DNA from: Orbus sasakiae
GTDB lineage: Bacteria > Pseudomonadota > Gammaproteobacteria > Enterobacterales > Orbaceae
Length of the DNA stretch: 64,000 bases
Assembly (NCBI RefSeq): GCF_039542345.1
Contig: NZ_BAABHY010000001.1
Coordinates: 310,001-374,000 of the forward strand
Reading direction: 5' to 3'
A program made the position numbers and the translations under genes. Positions 26,731 to 35,991 of this stretch are shown one piece after another. Under the pieces are notes generated by a model. It was not told the origin of the DNA. It ran no database searches and saw only the letters and a program-made list of their open reading frames with translations. Each line of letters begins with the position of its first letter. The stretch's first letter is position 1.

Positions 26731-27219
26731 TTATGTTATTAGCTTATCATGGTAATAAATCGCTAAAATATAATAATAGGCTTTACCATTGGGTGTATTC
26801 ACGGTTATTTCATCATCGACTTTATGACCGATTAGGCTTCTAGCAACTGGGCTATCAATTGAAATCCAATTCTTTTTAGGATCAAATTCATCCGGCCCAA
26901 CGATTCGGTATATTTTTAGCTGACCCTGTTCATCTTCCAGTTTTACCCAGGCACCAAAAAAGACTTTACCTTCTTGAGCCGGATTAGGTTCAACAACGGT
27001 AAGTGCTTCTAATCGTTTGGTTAAAAATCTGACTCGCCGGTCTATTTCACGTAATCGACGTTTCCCATAAATGTATTCAGCATTTTCACTACGATCACCC
27101 ATTGCAGCCGCTTCTGAAACAGCTTGTGTCACGATCGGCCTTTCTTCTTTCCAAAGATATTTTAATTCACGATCAAGTGCCAAATATCCTTCTCTTGTTA
27201 TATAATTACTCTTTGCCAT
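26731..27219 (-). CDS. greB: Transcription elongation factor GreB
   Basis: A 162-residue Gre factor: an N-terminal antiparallel coiled coil whose tip carries the acidic pair (GDRSENAEYIYGKRRLREID, residues 42-61), then a C-terminal FKBP-like domain. The IYGKRRLREIDRR segment and LTKRLEAL are GreB-type rather than GreA-type. It stimulates transcript cleavage by backtracked RNA polymerase. It is divergent from tex with a 51-bp shared promoter region, the same neighbourhood as greB-yhgF in E. coli. Confidence 0.94.
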   Translation of the reverse strand: MAKSNYITREGYLALDRELKYLWKEERPIVTQAVSEAAAMGDRSENAEYIYGKRRLREIDRRVRFLTKRLEALTVVEPNPAQEGKVFFGAWVKLEDEQGQLKIYRIVGPDEFDPKKNWISIDSPVARSLIGHKVDDEITVNTPNGKAYYYILAIYYHDKLIT

Positions 27220-27270
27220 AGTTAAAATTATTTATTTTGATTCCATTAATGAAAAGTAAGATTAGTACTT

Positions 27271-29571
27271 ATGATAAATCCTCAAATTAACCATATTATA
27301 GCGGGTGAACTCGCTGTAAAACCAGAACAAGTTTTAGCGGCTATCACTTTACTTGATGAAGGTAGTACCGTTCCTTTTATTGCACGTTATCGAAAAGAAG
27401 TCACCGGCGGGCTTGATGATACACAGTTAAGGACGTTAGACACAAGGCTAAATTATTTACGTGAATTAGATGATCGTAAGCAAACAATTTTAAAATCGAT
27501 TACAGAACAAGGTAAATTAACGCCAGAATTAGAAAAAAGTATTACACAAACACTGAATAAAACCGAATTAGAAGATCTTTATCTACCCTATAAACCCAAA
27601 CGTCGTACACGTGGTCAAATTGCTATTGAAGCAGGACTTGAGCCTTTAGCTGATAGTTTATGGCTAAATCCGCAACGCGTTCCTGAAATTGAAGCTGAAA
27701 AATATCTCAATACAGATAAAGGCTTTGACGATATCAAATCAGTTTTAGATGGTGCTCGTTACATTCTGATGGAGCGATTTGCTGAAGATGCAGGATTATT
27801 GGCTAAAGTCCGTCACTACTTATGGAATAATGCGCATTTAGTTTCACAAGTCAATACAGGTAAAGAAGAAGATGGCGCAAAATTTAGGGACTATTTTGAA
27901 CAGCATGAATTGATTTCAAAAATTCCTTCACACCGTGCTTTAGCGATGTTTCGTGGTCGTAACGAAGGTTTTTTACAGCTGTCACTTAATGCCGATCCTT
28001 TATCCGAAGAACCACCAAAAGAAAGTTATTGTGAGCACATTATTACTCAACATTTGGGGCTCCAGCTTAATGACCAACCCGCAGATAAGTGGCGTAAAGC
28101 TGTCATTAGTTGGACGTGGCGCATTAAGATTCTGATGTCAATGGAAACAGAATTAATGACAACATTACGTGAGCGTGCTGAAGATGAAGCGATTAATGTG
28201 TTTGCCGCCAATTTACATGATATGTTGATGGCCGCCCCAGCAGGAATGAAAGTGACAATGGGGATGGATCCAGGATTACGTACAGGTGTCAAAATAGCAG
28301 TTGTTGATGCAACGGGAAAATTGTTAGCAACTGAAACTATATACCCACATACTGGCCAAGCAGATAAAGCGGCAATGATTGTGGCCGCGTTATGTATTAA
28401 ATATCACGTTGAGCTCGTTGCGATTGGTAATGGTACTGCTTCACGAGAAACTGAGCGGTTTTTTCTTGATTTACAGAAAAAGTATTCAGAAGTTAAAGCT
28501 CAAAAAGTCATTGTCAGTGAAGCTGGCGCTTCAGTTTATTCAGCATCTGAACTTGCTGCGCAAGAATTTCCTGATTTAGATGTTTCAATTCGTGGTGCAG
28601 TATCAATTGCACGTAGACTGCAAGATCCCCTTGCTGAATTAGTTAAAATTGACCCAAAATCGATAGGTGTTGGTCAATATCAACATGATGTGAGTCAAAC
28701 ACTACTTGCTAAAAAACTGGATGCAGTTGTTGAAGATTGTGTAAATGCCGTCGGGGTAAACCTTAATACAGCTTCAGTTATGCTGTTATCAAGAATTGCG
28801 GGTCTCAATAAAGTGATTGCTCAGAATATTGTTGAATATCGAAATGAACATGGTCAGTTTGCTGAACGTAAACAACTTTTAAACGTTACTCGACTTGGCC
28901 CAAAAGCATTTGAGCAGTGTGCCGGTTTTTTACGTATTATGAATGGTAAAAATCCACTAGATGCCTCAGCGGTTCACCCTGAAGCATATCCCGTGGTGGA
29001 ACGCATCTTAGCAACGATTAACAAACCGCTTAAAGATATTATGGGCGATAGTACAATACTTAAATCATTAAAAGCTGTCGATTTTACGGATGAGCATTTT
29101 GGTGTTCCAACCGTCACTGATATTATCAAAGAACTTGATAAACCGGGCCGTGATCCAAGACCTGAATTTAAAACAGCACAATTTAGTGAAAATGTTGAAA
29201 CAATGAATGATCTTAAAGTGGGGATGATCTTGGAAGGCGCGGTCACTAACGTAACAAACTTTGGTGCTTTTGTTGATATTGGTGTTCATCAAGATGGATT
29301 AGTTCATATTTCCGCGTTATCCGATAAATTTGTTGAAGATCCAAGAACCGTGGTTAAAACGGGTGATATTGTTAAAGTTAAAGTCATGGAAGTCGAGATT
29401 GCACGTAAACGTATCGCGTTGTCAATGCGATTAGATGACCAAACTTCATCTTCGGCGAAAAACACACAAGGACAAAATAAAGAGTCCCGTCCAATCAATA
29501 CTAAACAGGCGAACACCGTCTCTAACAGTGCTATGGGCAATGCATTTGCTGCGGCATTTAAAAAGAAATAA
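27271..29571 (+). CDS. tex: Tex-family RNA-binding transcription accessory protein (YhgF)
   Basis: A 766-residue protein with the full Tex order: N-terminal helical HTH-like part (FIARYRKEVTGGLDD near residue 32), YqgF-like RNase H fold (GMDPGLRTGVKIAVVD near 330), helix-hairpin-helix repeats (LNTASVMLLSRIAGL onward, near 495), and a C-terminal S1 RNA-binding domain (about 650-720, GMILEGAVTNVTNFGAF), then a low-complexity tail. Tex proteins bind nucleic acids and affect transcription; the exact role is unsettled. Three bases separate its stop from the ribosome site of murB, so the two are probably co-transcribed. Confidence 0.95.
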   Translation: MINPQINHIIAGELAVKPEQVLAAITLLDEGSTVPFIARYRKEVTGGLDDTQLRTLDTRLNYLRELDDRKQTILKSITEQGKLTPELEKSITQTLNKTELEDLYLPYKPKRRTRGQIAIEAGLEPLADSLWLNPQRVPEIEAEKYLNTDKGFDDIKSVLDGARYILMERFAEDAGLLAKVRHYLWNNAHLVSQVNTGKEEDGAKFRDYFEQHELISKIPSHRALAMFRGRNEGFLQLSLNADPLSEEPPKESYCEHIITQHLGLQLNDQPADKWRKAVISWTWRIKILMSMETELMTTLRERAEDEAINVFAANLHDMLMAAPAGMKVTMGMDPGLRTGVKIAVVDATGKLLATETIYPHTGQADKAAMIVAALCIKYHVELVAIGNGTASRETERFFLDLQKKYSEVKAQKVIVSEAGASVYSASELAAQEFPDLDVSIRGAVSIARRLQDPLAELVKIDPKSIGVGQYQHDVSQTLLAKKLDAVVEDCVNAVGVNLNTASVMLLSRIAGLNKVIAQNIVEYRNEHGQFAERKQLLNVTRLGPKAFEQCAGFLRIMNGKNPLDASAVHPEAYPVVERILATINKPLKDIMGDSTILKSLKAVDFTDEHFGVPTVTDIIKELDKPGRDPRPEFKTAQFSENVETMNDLKVGMILEGAVTNVTNFGAFVDIGVHQDGLVHISALSDKFVEDPRTVVKTGDIVKVKVMEVEIARKRIALSMRLDDQTSSSAKNTQGQNKESRPINTKQANTVSNSAMGNAFAAAFKKK

Positions 29572-29580
29572 GGATTGAGG

Positions 29581-30600
29581 ATGGCAACACGAATACCGAA
29601 TACATTTAATTTGCCAGTTTATGCTAATGATGTCATAACAGCTAATTCTGTCGCACAGTTAATTGACTGCTATCACCAAGCAACCAAGAAGAATTTACCT
29701 ATTCTGATTTTAGGGCAGGGAAGTAATACACTATTTACCCAAAATTTTGATGGTATTATTATCGTAAACCGTATTGATGGCATAGCGATCTCTGAAGATA
29801 GTGAGCACTGGTTTTTGAAAGTGGGTGCAGGGGAAATTTGGCATCAGCTGGTGACATATACGATTGAAAATGATCTACCTGGTCTTGAAAACCTAGCCTT
29901 GATACCGGGATGTGTGGGCTCAGCTCCAATTCAAAACATTGGCGCTTACGGTGTGGAATTTGAACGTGTTGCTGATTTTGTTGAACTTTTAGAGCTGAGT
30001 ACAGGCAACATCATTACAGTAACAGATGGTCACTATGGATACCGAGAAAGTATTTTCAAATCCCAGTATTTAAATGGTTATGTCGTCATCTCGGTCGGAA
30101 TAAAACTGGCGAAAAATTGGCAACCTATTTTAAGTTATGGTGAGCTTAAACAATTTGATCAGCAAACTGTTAGTGCAAAAATAATTTTTGATAAAGTATG
30201 CGATATTCGGCGCAGTAAATTGCCCGATCCCCAAGTACTCGGTAATGCGGGCAGTTTTTTTAAAAATCCTGTGATTAAAAATATCGATTATCATCAATTA
30301 AAACAACGATATCCTGACTTACCTGCTTATCCACAAGCCAATGATTATGTTAAGATTGCCGCTGGTTGGCTAATTGATCAGTGTGGGCTAAAAGGACACC
30401 AAATTGGTGGCGCAGCAGTGCATGATAAACAAGCACTAGTACTGGTTAATAAACATCAGGCAATAGCACAAGATGTGATTGATTTAGCTGCTTTTGTGAG
30501 AAATACTGTACAACAAAAATTTGGTATCAGTCTTACACCTGAGATCCGATTTATTGGTAAAGATGGTGAAATAGATGCGATTGAATTGCTATCTCAATAA
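29581..30600 (+). CDS. murB: UDP-N-acetylenolpyruvoylglucosamine reductase MurB
   Basis: A 339-residue FAD enzyme of the type I (E. coli-like) class. FAD-binding GQGSNTLF is near residue 48 and LIPGCVGSAPIQNIGAYG near 108. The catalytic Ser lies in GNAGSFFKNP near 225. The C-terminal EIRFIGKDGE carries the conserved Glu. It reduces enolpyruvyl-UDP-GlcNAc to UDP-MurNAc, feeding MurC. ATG at 29581 with AAGGA six bases upstream is preferred over a TTG at 29575. A strong terminator follows, so birA is not in the same transcript as it is in E. coli. Confidence 0.95.
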   Translation: MATRIPNTFNLPVYANDVITANSVAQLIDCYHQATKKNLPILILGQGSNTLFTQNFDGIIIVNRIDGIAISEDSEHWFLKVGAGEIWHQLVTYTIENDLPGLENLALIPGCVGSAPIQNIGAYGVEFERVADFVELLELSTGNIITVTDGHYGYRESIFKSQYLNGYVVISVGIKLAKNWQPILSYGELKQFDQQTVSAKIIFDKVCDIRRSKLPDPQVLGNAGSFFKNPVIKNIDYHQLKQRYPDLPAYPQANDYVKIAAGWLIDQCGLKGHQIGGAAVHDKQALVLVNKHQAIAQDVIDLAAFVRNTVQQKFGISLTPEIRFIGKDGEIDAIELLSQ

Positions 30601-30664
30601 GTTGGATCGGTTATAACCAAATATCGCTCGATGACCTAAAATAAACGAGATAAATTATGATGAG

Positions 30665-30700
30665 ATACCTTTTATCTAAATTAGATAAAAGGTATTTATT
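30665..30700 (+). terminator. Rho-independent terminator after murB
   Basis: A 14-bp perfect stem, ATACCTTTTATCTA (30665-30678) with TAGATAAAAGGTAT (30682-30695), has a 3-nt loop and a TTTATT tail. It lies 64 bp after murB and before ycaD. Confidence 0.8.
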
Positions 30701-30780
30701 TATGTCTTTAACACGCTATATTGTTTAGGAAAATCTTGGTACTTGGTTTGATATGTATTGCATTATTTAGAGATAATAAA

Positions 30781-31932
30781 ATGGGCGCACGTTCATATTC
30801 TTTTCCAATTCTATTAATCAGTTTGCTGTTTGTCACTATTTCACTTTCAACACTAAATACACAAGTTCCGCTTTGGCTTGTCCATAACCAATTCCCAGTT
30901 TGGCAAATTGGATTAGTGGGGTCAAGTTACTTTGTTGGTAATCTCATTGGTACGATTATTGCTAATTGGATTATTGGTAAATTTAATGCAAAAAAAACGT
31001 ATAGTTATGTGTGTATTTTATTCGCTTTAGCCACGTTAGGATTAAGTCTTTCAATGGATGTTTATAGTTGGTCATTTTGGCGATTAATCATTGGCATTGC
31101 TTGTGCGGTAACATGGGTTATTGTGGAAAGCTGTATTCTTGTTACGGGGACGGTACGGACTCGTGGTAAAATGTTAGCTGTATATATGACGACTTACTAC
31201 TTAGGTACTGTATTTGGACAAGCTTTATTACGCTATTTTCCCATTGATGTACTTTATTTTGGTTTAGTGATTAGTACTTTAATGGCTTTAGCCATTTTAT
31301 TTATAGCCTTAACACACTATAAGCTACCTAAAAAGAAAAAAAGTTCATTTAACCTAATGCCTATGCTTGTGCATAAACAAGCTCGCTTAGGATTAATGGG
31401 ATGTGTGATTGCGGGAATGATTATTGGATCCTTCTATTCTTTATTGCCTGCTTACTATGCTCATTTAGGTTATGATGATAGCCAAGTTGCTAACTGGATG
31501 ATTATTTTGATAACATCAGGGGTTATTGCACAAATTCCTGTTGGCTGGATAGCTGACCGCTATGGTAAACAAAAATTGCTGATTATTGAAATGATCATTG
31601 CAACCTTGGCGTGTATGATGTTAATAGCGGGTGTTTTTGATGTGATTGCAACAATATTACTTGGAGCAACAATCTATACGGTATATCCTATTTCAATGGC
31701 TTGGGCCTGTGAAACCGTCAAGAAACAAGATATTGTGACAATGAATCAAACCATGTTATTAGTTAATACATTAGGCAGTTTGGTTGCACCAGCACTGATT
31801 GCCTTAGCGATGGATAAATTAGGTAATGATTACCTATTTGTCAGTATTGTGCTGATTTCAATTTATTTTGTTTGGTTACTTTCAAGAAGTTTAATAAAAA
31901 ATCGATGGAGTCGACATGCGGGATCTTTCTAA
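30781..31932 (+). CDS. ycaD: YcaD-like MFS transporter
   Basis: A 383-residue, 12-helix major facilitator, the length of E. coli YcaD (382). Shared landmarks are the NTQVPLWL motif in the first helix, SSYFVGNLIGT near residue 45, the WVIVESC segment near 115 and the ADRYGKQKLL loop of the second half. The substrate is unknown. ATG at 30781 is chosen because it aligns with YcaD; a TTG at 30721 would add 20 residues. It overlaps birA by 17 bp, so the two are translationally linked. Confidence 0.85.
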   Translation: MGARSYSFPILLISLLFVTISLSTLNTQVPLWLVHNQFPVWQIGLVGSSYFVGNLIGTIIANWIIGKFNAKKTYSYVCILFALATLGLSLSMDVYSWSFWRLIIGIACAVTWVIVESCILVTGTVRTRGKMLAVYMTTYYLGTVFGQALLRYFPIDVLYFGLVISTLMALAILFIALTHYKLPKKKKSSFNLMPMLVHKQARLGLMGCVIAGMIIGSFYSLLPAYYAHLGYDDSQVANWMIILITSGVIAQIPVGWIADRYGKQKLLIIEMIIATLACMMLIAGVFDVIATILLGATIYTVYPISMAWACETVKKQDIVTMNQTMLLVNTLGSLVAPALIALAMDKLGNDYLFVSIVLISIYFVWLLSRSLIKNRWSRHAGSF

Positions 31933-32887
31933 TCCACTTAAAGTTATTGATCTGTTATCTGATGGTGAATGCCATTCAGGCGAAGAACTTGCCGCTATAT
32001 TTGGTATTACCCGTGCTGCGGTTAACAAATACATTAAGTTGATTAGAGAGTGGGGTGTAGAGCTTACTTCGGTTCCGCGTAAAGGTTATCAACTCACTTA
32101 CCCACTCGATCTTTTAAAATTTGCCAAAATTGAACATTTTTATACACAACATACCGACAAACCGATAAATCTTGATGTTATCCCTGTTATTGATTCAACA
32201 AATCAATATTTATTGGAACGACTAAATACGCTTTCAACTGGTTTTGCCTGCGTTGCTGAATACCAACAAGCAGGACGAGGTCGGCGTGGAAGGCAATGGT
32301 TTTCACCCTTTGCAAGTAATTTATATTTATCGATGTACTGGCGTCTTGAACAAGGGCCTGCCGCTGCGATGGGGCTGAGTCTGGCTATTGGTATTGTCAT
32401 TGCTCAAGTATTACGTGAAATATCAGGACAAGATATTAAAGTCAAATGGCCAAATGACCTTTATCTTAACGATAAAAAATTAGCGGGAATTTTAGTCGAA
32501 ATTGCGGGTAAAACCGGCGATGTAGCACATATCGTTATTGGCATGGGGATTAATTTACGTATGCATAATCCTAATCAAGATATTGTTAACCAAGCGTGGT
32601 CAAACCTCGGTGATATCGATCGTAATTTACTTGTAGCTAAATTGCTATATCGTTTGCGAGATGCGCTTTATTGTTTTGAAACAGAAGGATTGAGCGCATT
32701 TATAAAACAGTGGCAGCCGTTAGATAATTTTGCTGATAGGCCTGTAAAATTAATTATTGGCGAGACTGAAATTAAAGGTATAGCAAAAGGCATTAATGAA
32801 CAAGGTGCGTTGCTACTCGAGCAAAATGGTATACTTAAAGCTTATATTGGTGGTGAAATTTCATTAAGAGCGGATAATACTAAATAA
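31916..32887 (+). CDS. birA: Biotin ligase / biotin operon repressor BirA
   Basis: A 323-residue bifunctional protein: winged-helix DNA-binding domain at about residues 1-62 (GITRAAVNKYIKLIREWG is the recognition region), then the biotinyl-protein ligase domain. GRGRRGRQWFSP near residue 118 binds biotinyl-AMP, and KWPNDLYLNDKKLAGILVE near 178 holds the catalytic-type Lys. The C-terminal SH3-like domain is present. It biotinylates the carboxylase carrier protein and represses biotin genes. The murB-birA pair of E. coli is here interrupted by ycaD. Confidence 0.94.
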   Translation: MRDLSNPLKVIDLLSDGECHSGEELAAIFGITRAAVNKYIKLIREWGVELTSVPRKGYQLTYPLDLLKFAKIEHFYTQHTDKPINLDVIPVIDSTNQYLLERLNTLSTGFACVAEYQQAGRGRRGRQWFSPFASNLYLSMYWRLEQGPAAAMGLSLAIGIVIAQVLREISGQDIKVKWPNDLYLNDKKLAGILVEIAGKTGDVAHIVIGMGINLRMHNPNQDIVNQAWSNLGDIDRNLLVAKLLYRLRDALYCFETEGLSAFIKQWQPLDNFADRPVKLIIGETEIKGIAKGINEQGALLLEQNGILKAYIGGEISLRADNTK

Positions 32888-33012
32888 AACATTAGATTAA
32901 ATTAATATGTTATTTGATAATGATTTTTAATCCTTGATACCGATAATATTTATTACCTTTAATATGCTTTAATCCTAATGGCTATCCAATCTATCTCGGA
33001 TGCATACTGATA

Positions 33013-33057
33013 CGCTTAACTGCAATAAAACATCAAAGCATCAAAAAAAGTTAAGCG
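33013..33057. repeat. 9-bp perfect inverted repeat upstream of the yqhD-type gene
   Basis: CGCTTAACT (33013-33021) and AGTTAAGCG (33049-33057) flank a 27-nt spacer. There is no T-tract, so it is not a terminator. It lies in the 288-bp birA-yqhD gap, about 120 bp before the start. A TAGAAT box at 33112-33117 may mark a promoter, but no good -35 pairs with it. The repeat could be an operator. Confidence 0.35.
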
Positions 33058-33175
33058 AGCATCGCTATTTTCGTCATAAAAACAATTTGATTGGCCGGTT
33101 ATTTTTTTTGTTAGAATATCATATATTCATGATAGAGTATCCGTGTGAGACTTGTAAAAATTAGGGTGAATGCTT

Positions 33176-34327
33176 ATGCTAAATTTCGAATTTTATAATC
33201 CAACTCGCATTATTTTTGGTCAAGATACCGTCAAAGAAATAGCACGCTATTTACCAAAAGATGCACGTGTTTTAATTTTGTATGGTGGTCAAAGTGCCAC
33301 TAAAAATGGCACAATTGATGAAATCAAACATGTTTTATCCCCTTTCTATTATAACGAATTTAGCGGTATTGAAGCTAACCCACATTTTGAAACCTTGCTC
33401 AATGCCGTCGAACTTGTCAAAAAAGATAAAATCAACTTCCTTCTTGCAGTAGGGGGCGGCTCAGTGATTGATGGCACTAAATTTGTGGCTCAAGCAGCAC
33501 TTTATCGTGATGAACCATGGCAAATTTTAACTCGTGAAGGTCCAAAAGTTAAAGATGCATTACCGATTGGAGTGGTATTAACCATTCCTGCAACAGGTTC
33601 AGAAATGAATTGTCGAGGTGTTGTGACACGAGCAAAAACTCAAGAAAAACTCTCTTTTAGAACTGAACTTGTCTATCCAAAGTTCTCGGTTCTTGATCCA
33701 ACGAAAACTTATACTTTACCGAAAAGACAGTTAGAAAATGGTTTAGTTGATTCGTTTGTACATACTTTAGAACAATACCTAACGTATCCCGTCGATGCTA
33801 AGGTTACAGATGCTTTTGCTGAAGGTGTTTTACGCACATTAATCGAAATTGCACCTGACGTCATAAATAAAACGCATGATTATAATTCGAGAGCTAATTT
33901 TATGTGGGCAGCGACGGTTGCATTAAATGGCGTTTTAGCAACAGGTGTGCCTGAGGATTGGGCAACGCACCGAATTGGTCATGAGTTAACTGCGCTTTAT
34001 GGAATAGATCATGCGAGAACATTGGCACTAATATTACCCGTATTATGGCGTTTGAAAATAACCGAGAAACAGGCCAAACTTTGTCAATATGCTGAGCGAG
34101 TATGGGATATTCACAGTGGCTCAGAATTAGAAAAAGCAGAAATAGCCATCAGTAAAACCATTGAATTTTTTGAATCATTGGGTATGAAAATGCAACTAAG
34201 TGATTATGGTGTGACAAAAGATATTGAGCTATTACTACAACGCTTAGAAAAACACGGTCAAACTGCATTGGGTGAGCATCAAGATATCACATTAGCTGTC
34301 AGCCGTAAAATTCTTGAGAAAATTTAA
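33176..34327 (+). CDS. yqhD: YqhD-family iron/zinc-dependent alcohol dehydrogenase (aldehyde reductase)
   Basis: A 383-residue group III alcohol dehydrogenase. NADPH-binding VGGGSVIDGTKF lies near residue 95. The metal-ligand residues lie in DSFVHTLEQY (Asp and His, near 193-203), GHELTALYGIDHARTLA (two His, near 267-281). It resembles E. coli YqhD, which reduces toxic aldehydes such as methylglyoxal with NADPH. ATG at 33176 is chosen over 33170 because AGGGTG lies seven bases upstream. The usual yqhC regulator is not adjacent. Confidence 0.85.
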   Translation: MLNFEFYNPTRIIFGQDTVKEIARYLPKDARVLILYGGQSATKNGTIDEIKHVLSPFYYNEFSGIEANPHFETLLNAVELVKKDKINFLLAVGGGSVIDGTKFVAQAALYRDEPWQILTREGPKVKDALPIGVVLTIPATGSEMNCRGVVTRAKTQEKLSFRTELVYPKFSVLDPTKTYTLPKRQLENGLVDSFVHTLEQYLTYPVDAKVTDAFAEGVLRTLIEIAPDVINKTHDYNSRANFMWAATVALNGVLATGVPEDWATHRIGHELTALYGIDHARTLALILPVLWRLKITEKQAKLCQYAERVWDIHSGSELEKAEIAISKTIEFFESLGMKMQLSDYGVTKDIELLLQRLEKHGQTALGEHQDITLAVSRKILEKI

Positions 34328-34353
34328 TCGATGACTGACTAATTGTCGATTAA
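34324..34353 (+). terminator. Possible weak terminator overlapping the yqhD stop
   Basis: An 8-bp perfect stem, TTAATCGA (34324-34331) with TCGATTAA (34346-34353), has a 14-nt loop and a TTTATCT tail. The A+T content and poor T-run make it uncertain. Confidence 0.35.
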
Positions 34354-34515
34354 TTTATCTAAAAATTCATCAATCAGATGAGCCTTGTCTAAACGCTTAA
34401 AAAGTGGCAAGGCCAGAGGGTGCTATGTTAAAAGTTGAAATCCTATGAATCATGATACAAATGTATAATAAATTGAAATCATGTGCGAAATAATCTAAAT
34501 GAATCGAGTATGAAT

Positions 34516-35991
34516 ATGATTAAAATCAACAATGCTAAATATAAAATTAGCGATAATATGACGTTTTTTATTCCCCAATTAACGATTAATTCAGGAGATT
34601 GCTTTGCATTTGTGGGAAGTAATGGAAGCGGTAAATCAACACTTGTTAAAGCATTAGCAAACGAACAACCTTTGTTATCGGGGGAAATCGCTAATCATTT
34701 TTCTCGTATTGCGCACATTTCTTTTGAGCAATTACAAAAGATTATTGATGAAGAATGGAAAAAAAATAATACTGATTTACTGAGTGAAGGTGAGGATGAT
34801 ACGGGGTTAACAACAGGGCAAATGATTCAGAGTGATATTAAAAATCAAGATCTATGTGATCAGTTAGCCAAACAGTTTGGTATTTCACATTTACTTGAAC
34901 GTCGTTTTAAATACTTATCAACTGGTGAAACCCGCAAAACGTTGTTATGTAGAACCTTAATGTCTTCTCCGCAACTTCTCATTCTTGATGAGCCATTTGA
35001 TGGGCTCGATGTTGATTCTCGACAGCAATTGGCTTTATTATTGGCTGAACTTGCTAAACACGGAGTGACACTTGTGCTTGTGTTAAACCGTTTTAATGAA
35101 ATACCTGAATTTATTCAATATATTGGGGTGCTGGCTGAATGTAAATTGATAAAAGTGGCAGATCGTCAGACAATTTTACAAGATCAGATCATACAAGAAT
35201 TGGCTAATATCGAATTATTAAACAGTTCACAGTTACCTTTACCCGATGAACAACCGTTATATTTAGCTGACCATCTACCGCGTGTTATTCTAAAACAGGG
35301 TTATGTGCAGTATGACGAGAAACCGATTATTCAAAACCTCAATTGGCAAGTCAATGCAAAAGAAAATTGGCAAATTGTTGGACCCAATGGTGCTGGGAAA
35401 TCAACATTACTTAGTTTAGTGACAGGAGACCATCCTCAAGGGTACAGTAATGATTTAACCTTATTTGGCCGTAAACGAGGCTCAGGTGAAACTATTTGGG
35501 ATATTAAAAAGCATATTGGTTATGTAAGTAGTAGTTTACATTTAGATTATCGCGTCAATATCAGTGTAAAAAATGTTTTATTATCGGGCTATTTTGATTC
35601 AATCGGCGTGTATTGTGCGACAAGTGATAAACAAAATAAATTAGCTGATGAGTGGCTTGCATTATTGAATTTGACTAAACAAGCTCATCAACCTTTCCAA
35701 TCTTTATCTTGGGGTCAACAACGTTTAGTTTTAATTGCCCGAGCTTTAGTTAAACATCCAACATTATTAATTTTGGATGAGCCTCTACAAGGTCTTGATC
35801 AGTTAAATCGTGAGCTGGTAAAACGCTGGATTGATTTACTTATTCAAAAAGGTCAAACCCAATTACTCTTTGTTTCACATCATATTGAAGATGCTCCGGC
35901 ATGTATTACGCATCGTTTAACATTTGTTGGTGATCATAAAAATGGTTTTCAATATGATATAACATCATTATTGACAGCAGAAGTTAGGTAA
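34516..35991 (+). CDS. modF: ModF-like tandem ABC ATPase
   Basis: A 491-residue protein (E. coli ModF has 490) with two ABC ATPase units and no membrane part. Walker A sites are VGSNGSGKSTL near residue 34 and GPNGAGKSTLL near 295, with signature sequences LSTGETRK and LSWGQQRL, and Walker B LLILDEPFDGLD and LLILDEPLQGLD. The start is ATG 34516, since GAG at 34506-34508 is seven bases upstream and it aligns with ModF; GTG 34483 would add 11 residues. ModF is linked to molybdate transport in E. coli, but no modABC or modE genes are visible here. Confidence 0.85.
   Translation: MIKINNAKYKISDNMTFFIPQLTINSGDCFAFVGSNGSGKSTLVKALANEQPLLSGEIANHFSRIAHISFEQLQKIIDEEWKKNNTDLLSEGEDDTGLTTGQMIQSDIKNQDLCDQLAKQFGISHLLERRFKYLSTGETRKTLLCRTLMSSPQLLILDEPFDGLDVDSRQQLALLLAELAKHGVTLVLVLNRFNEIPEFIQYIGVLAECKLIKVADRQTILQDQIIQELANIELLNSSQLPLPDEQPLYLADHLPRVILKQGYVQYDEKPIIQNLNWQVNAKENWQIVGPNGAGKSTLLSLVTGDHPQGYSNDLTLFGRKRGSGETIWDIKKHIGYVSSSLHLDYRVNISVKNVLLSGYFDSIGVYCATSDKQNKLADEWLALLNLTKQAHQPFQSLSWGQQRLVLIARALVKHPTLLILDEPLQGLDQLNRELVKRWIDLLIQKGQTQLLFVSHHIEDAPACITHRLTFVGDHKNGFQYDITSLLTAEVR

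Noticed and set aside
34481..34515. ATG at 34481 or GTG at 34483 as modF start
   Set aside because: The ATG frame ends after five codons; the GTG would add residues not found in ModF and lacks a ribosome site, whereas ATG 34516 has one.
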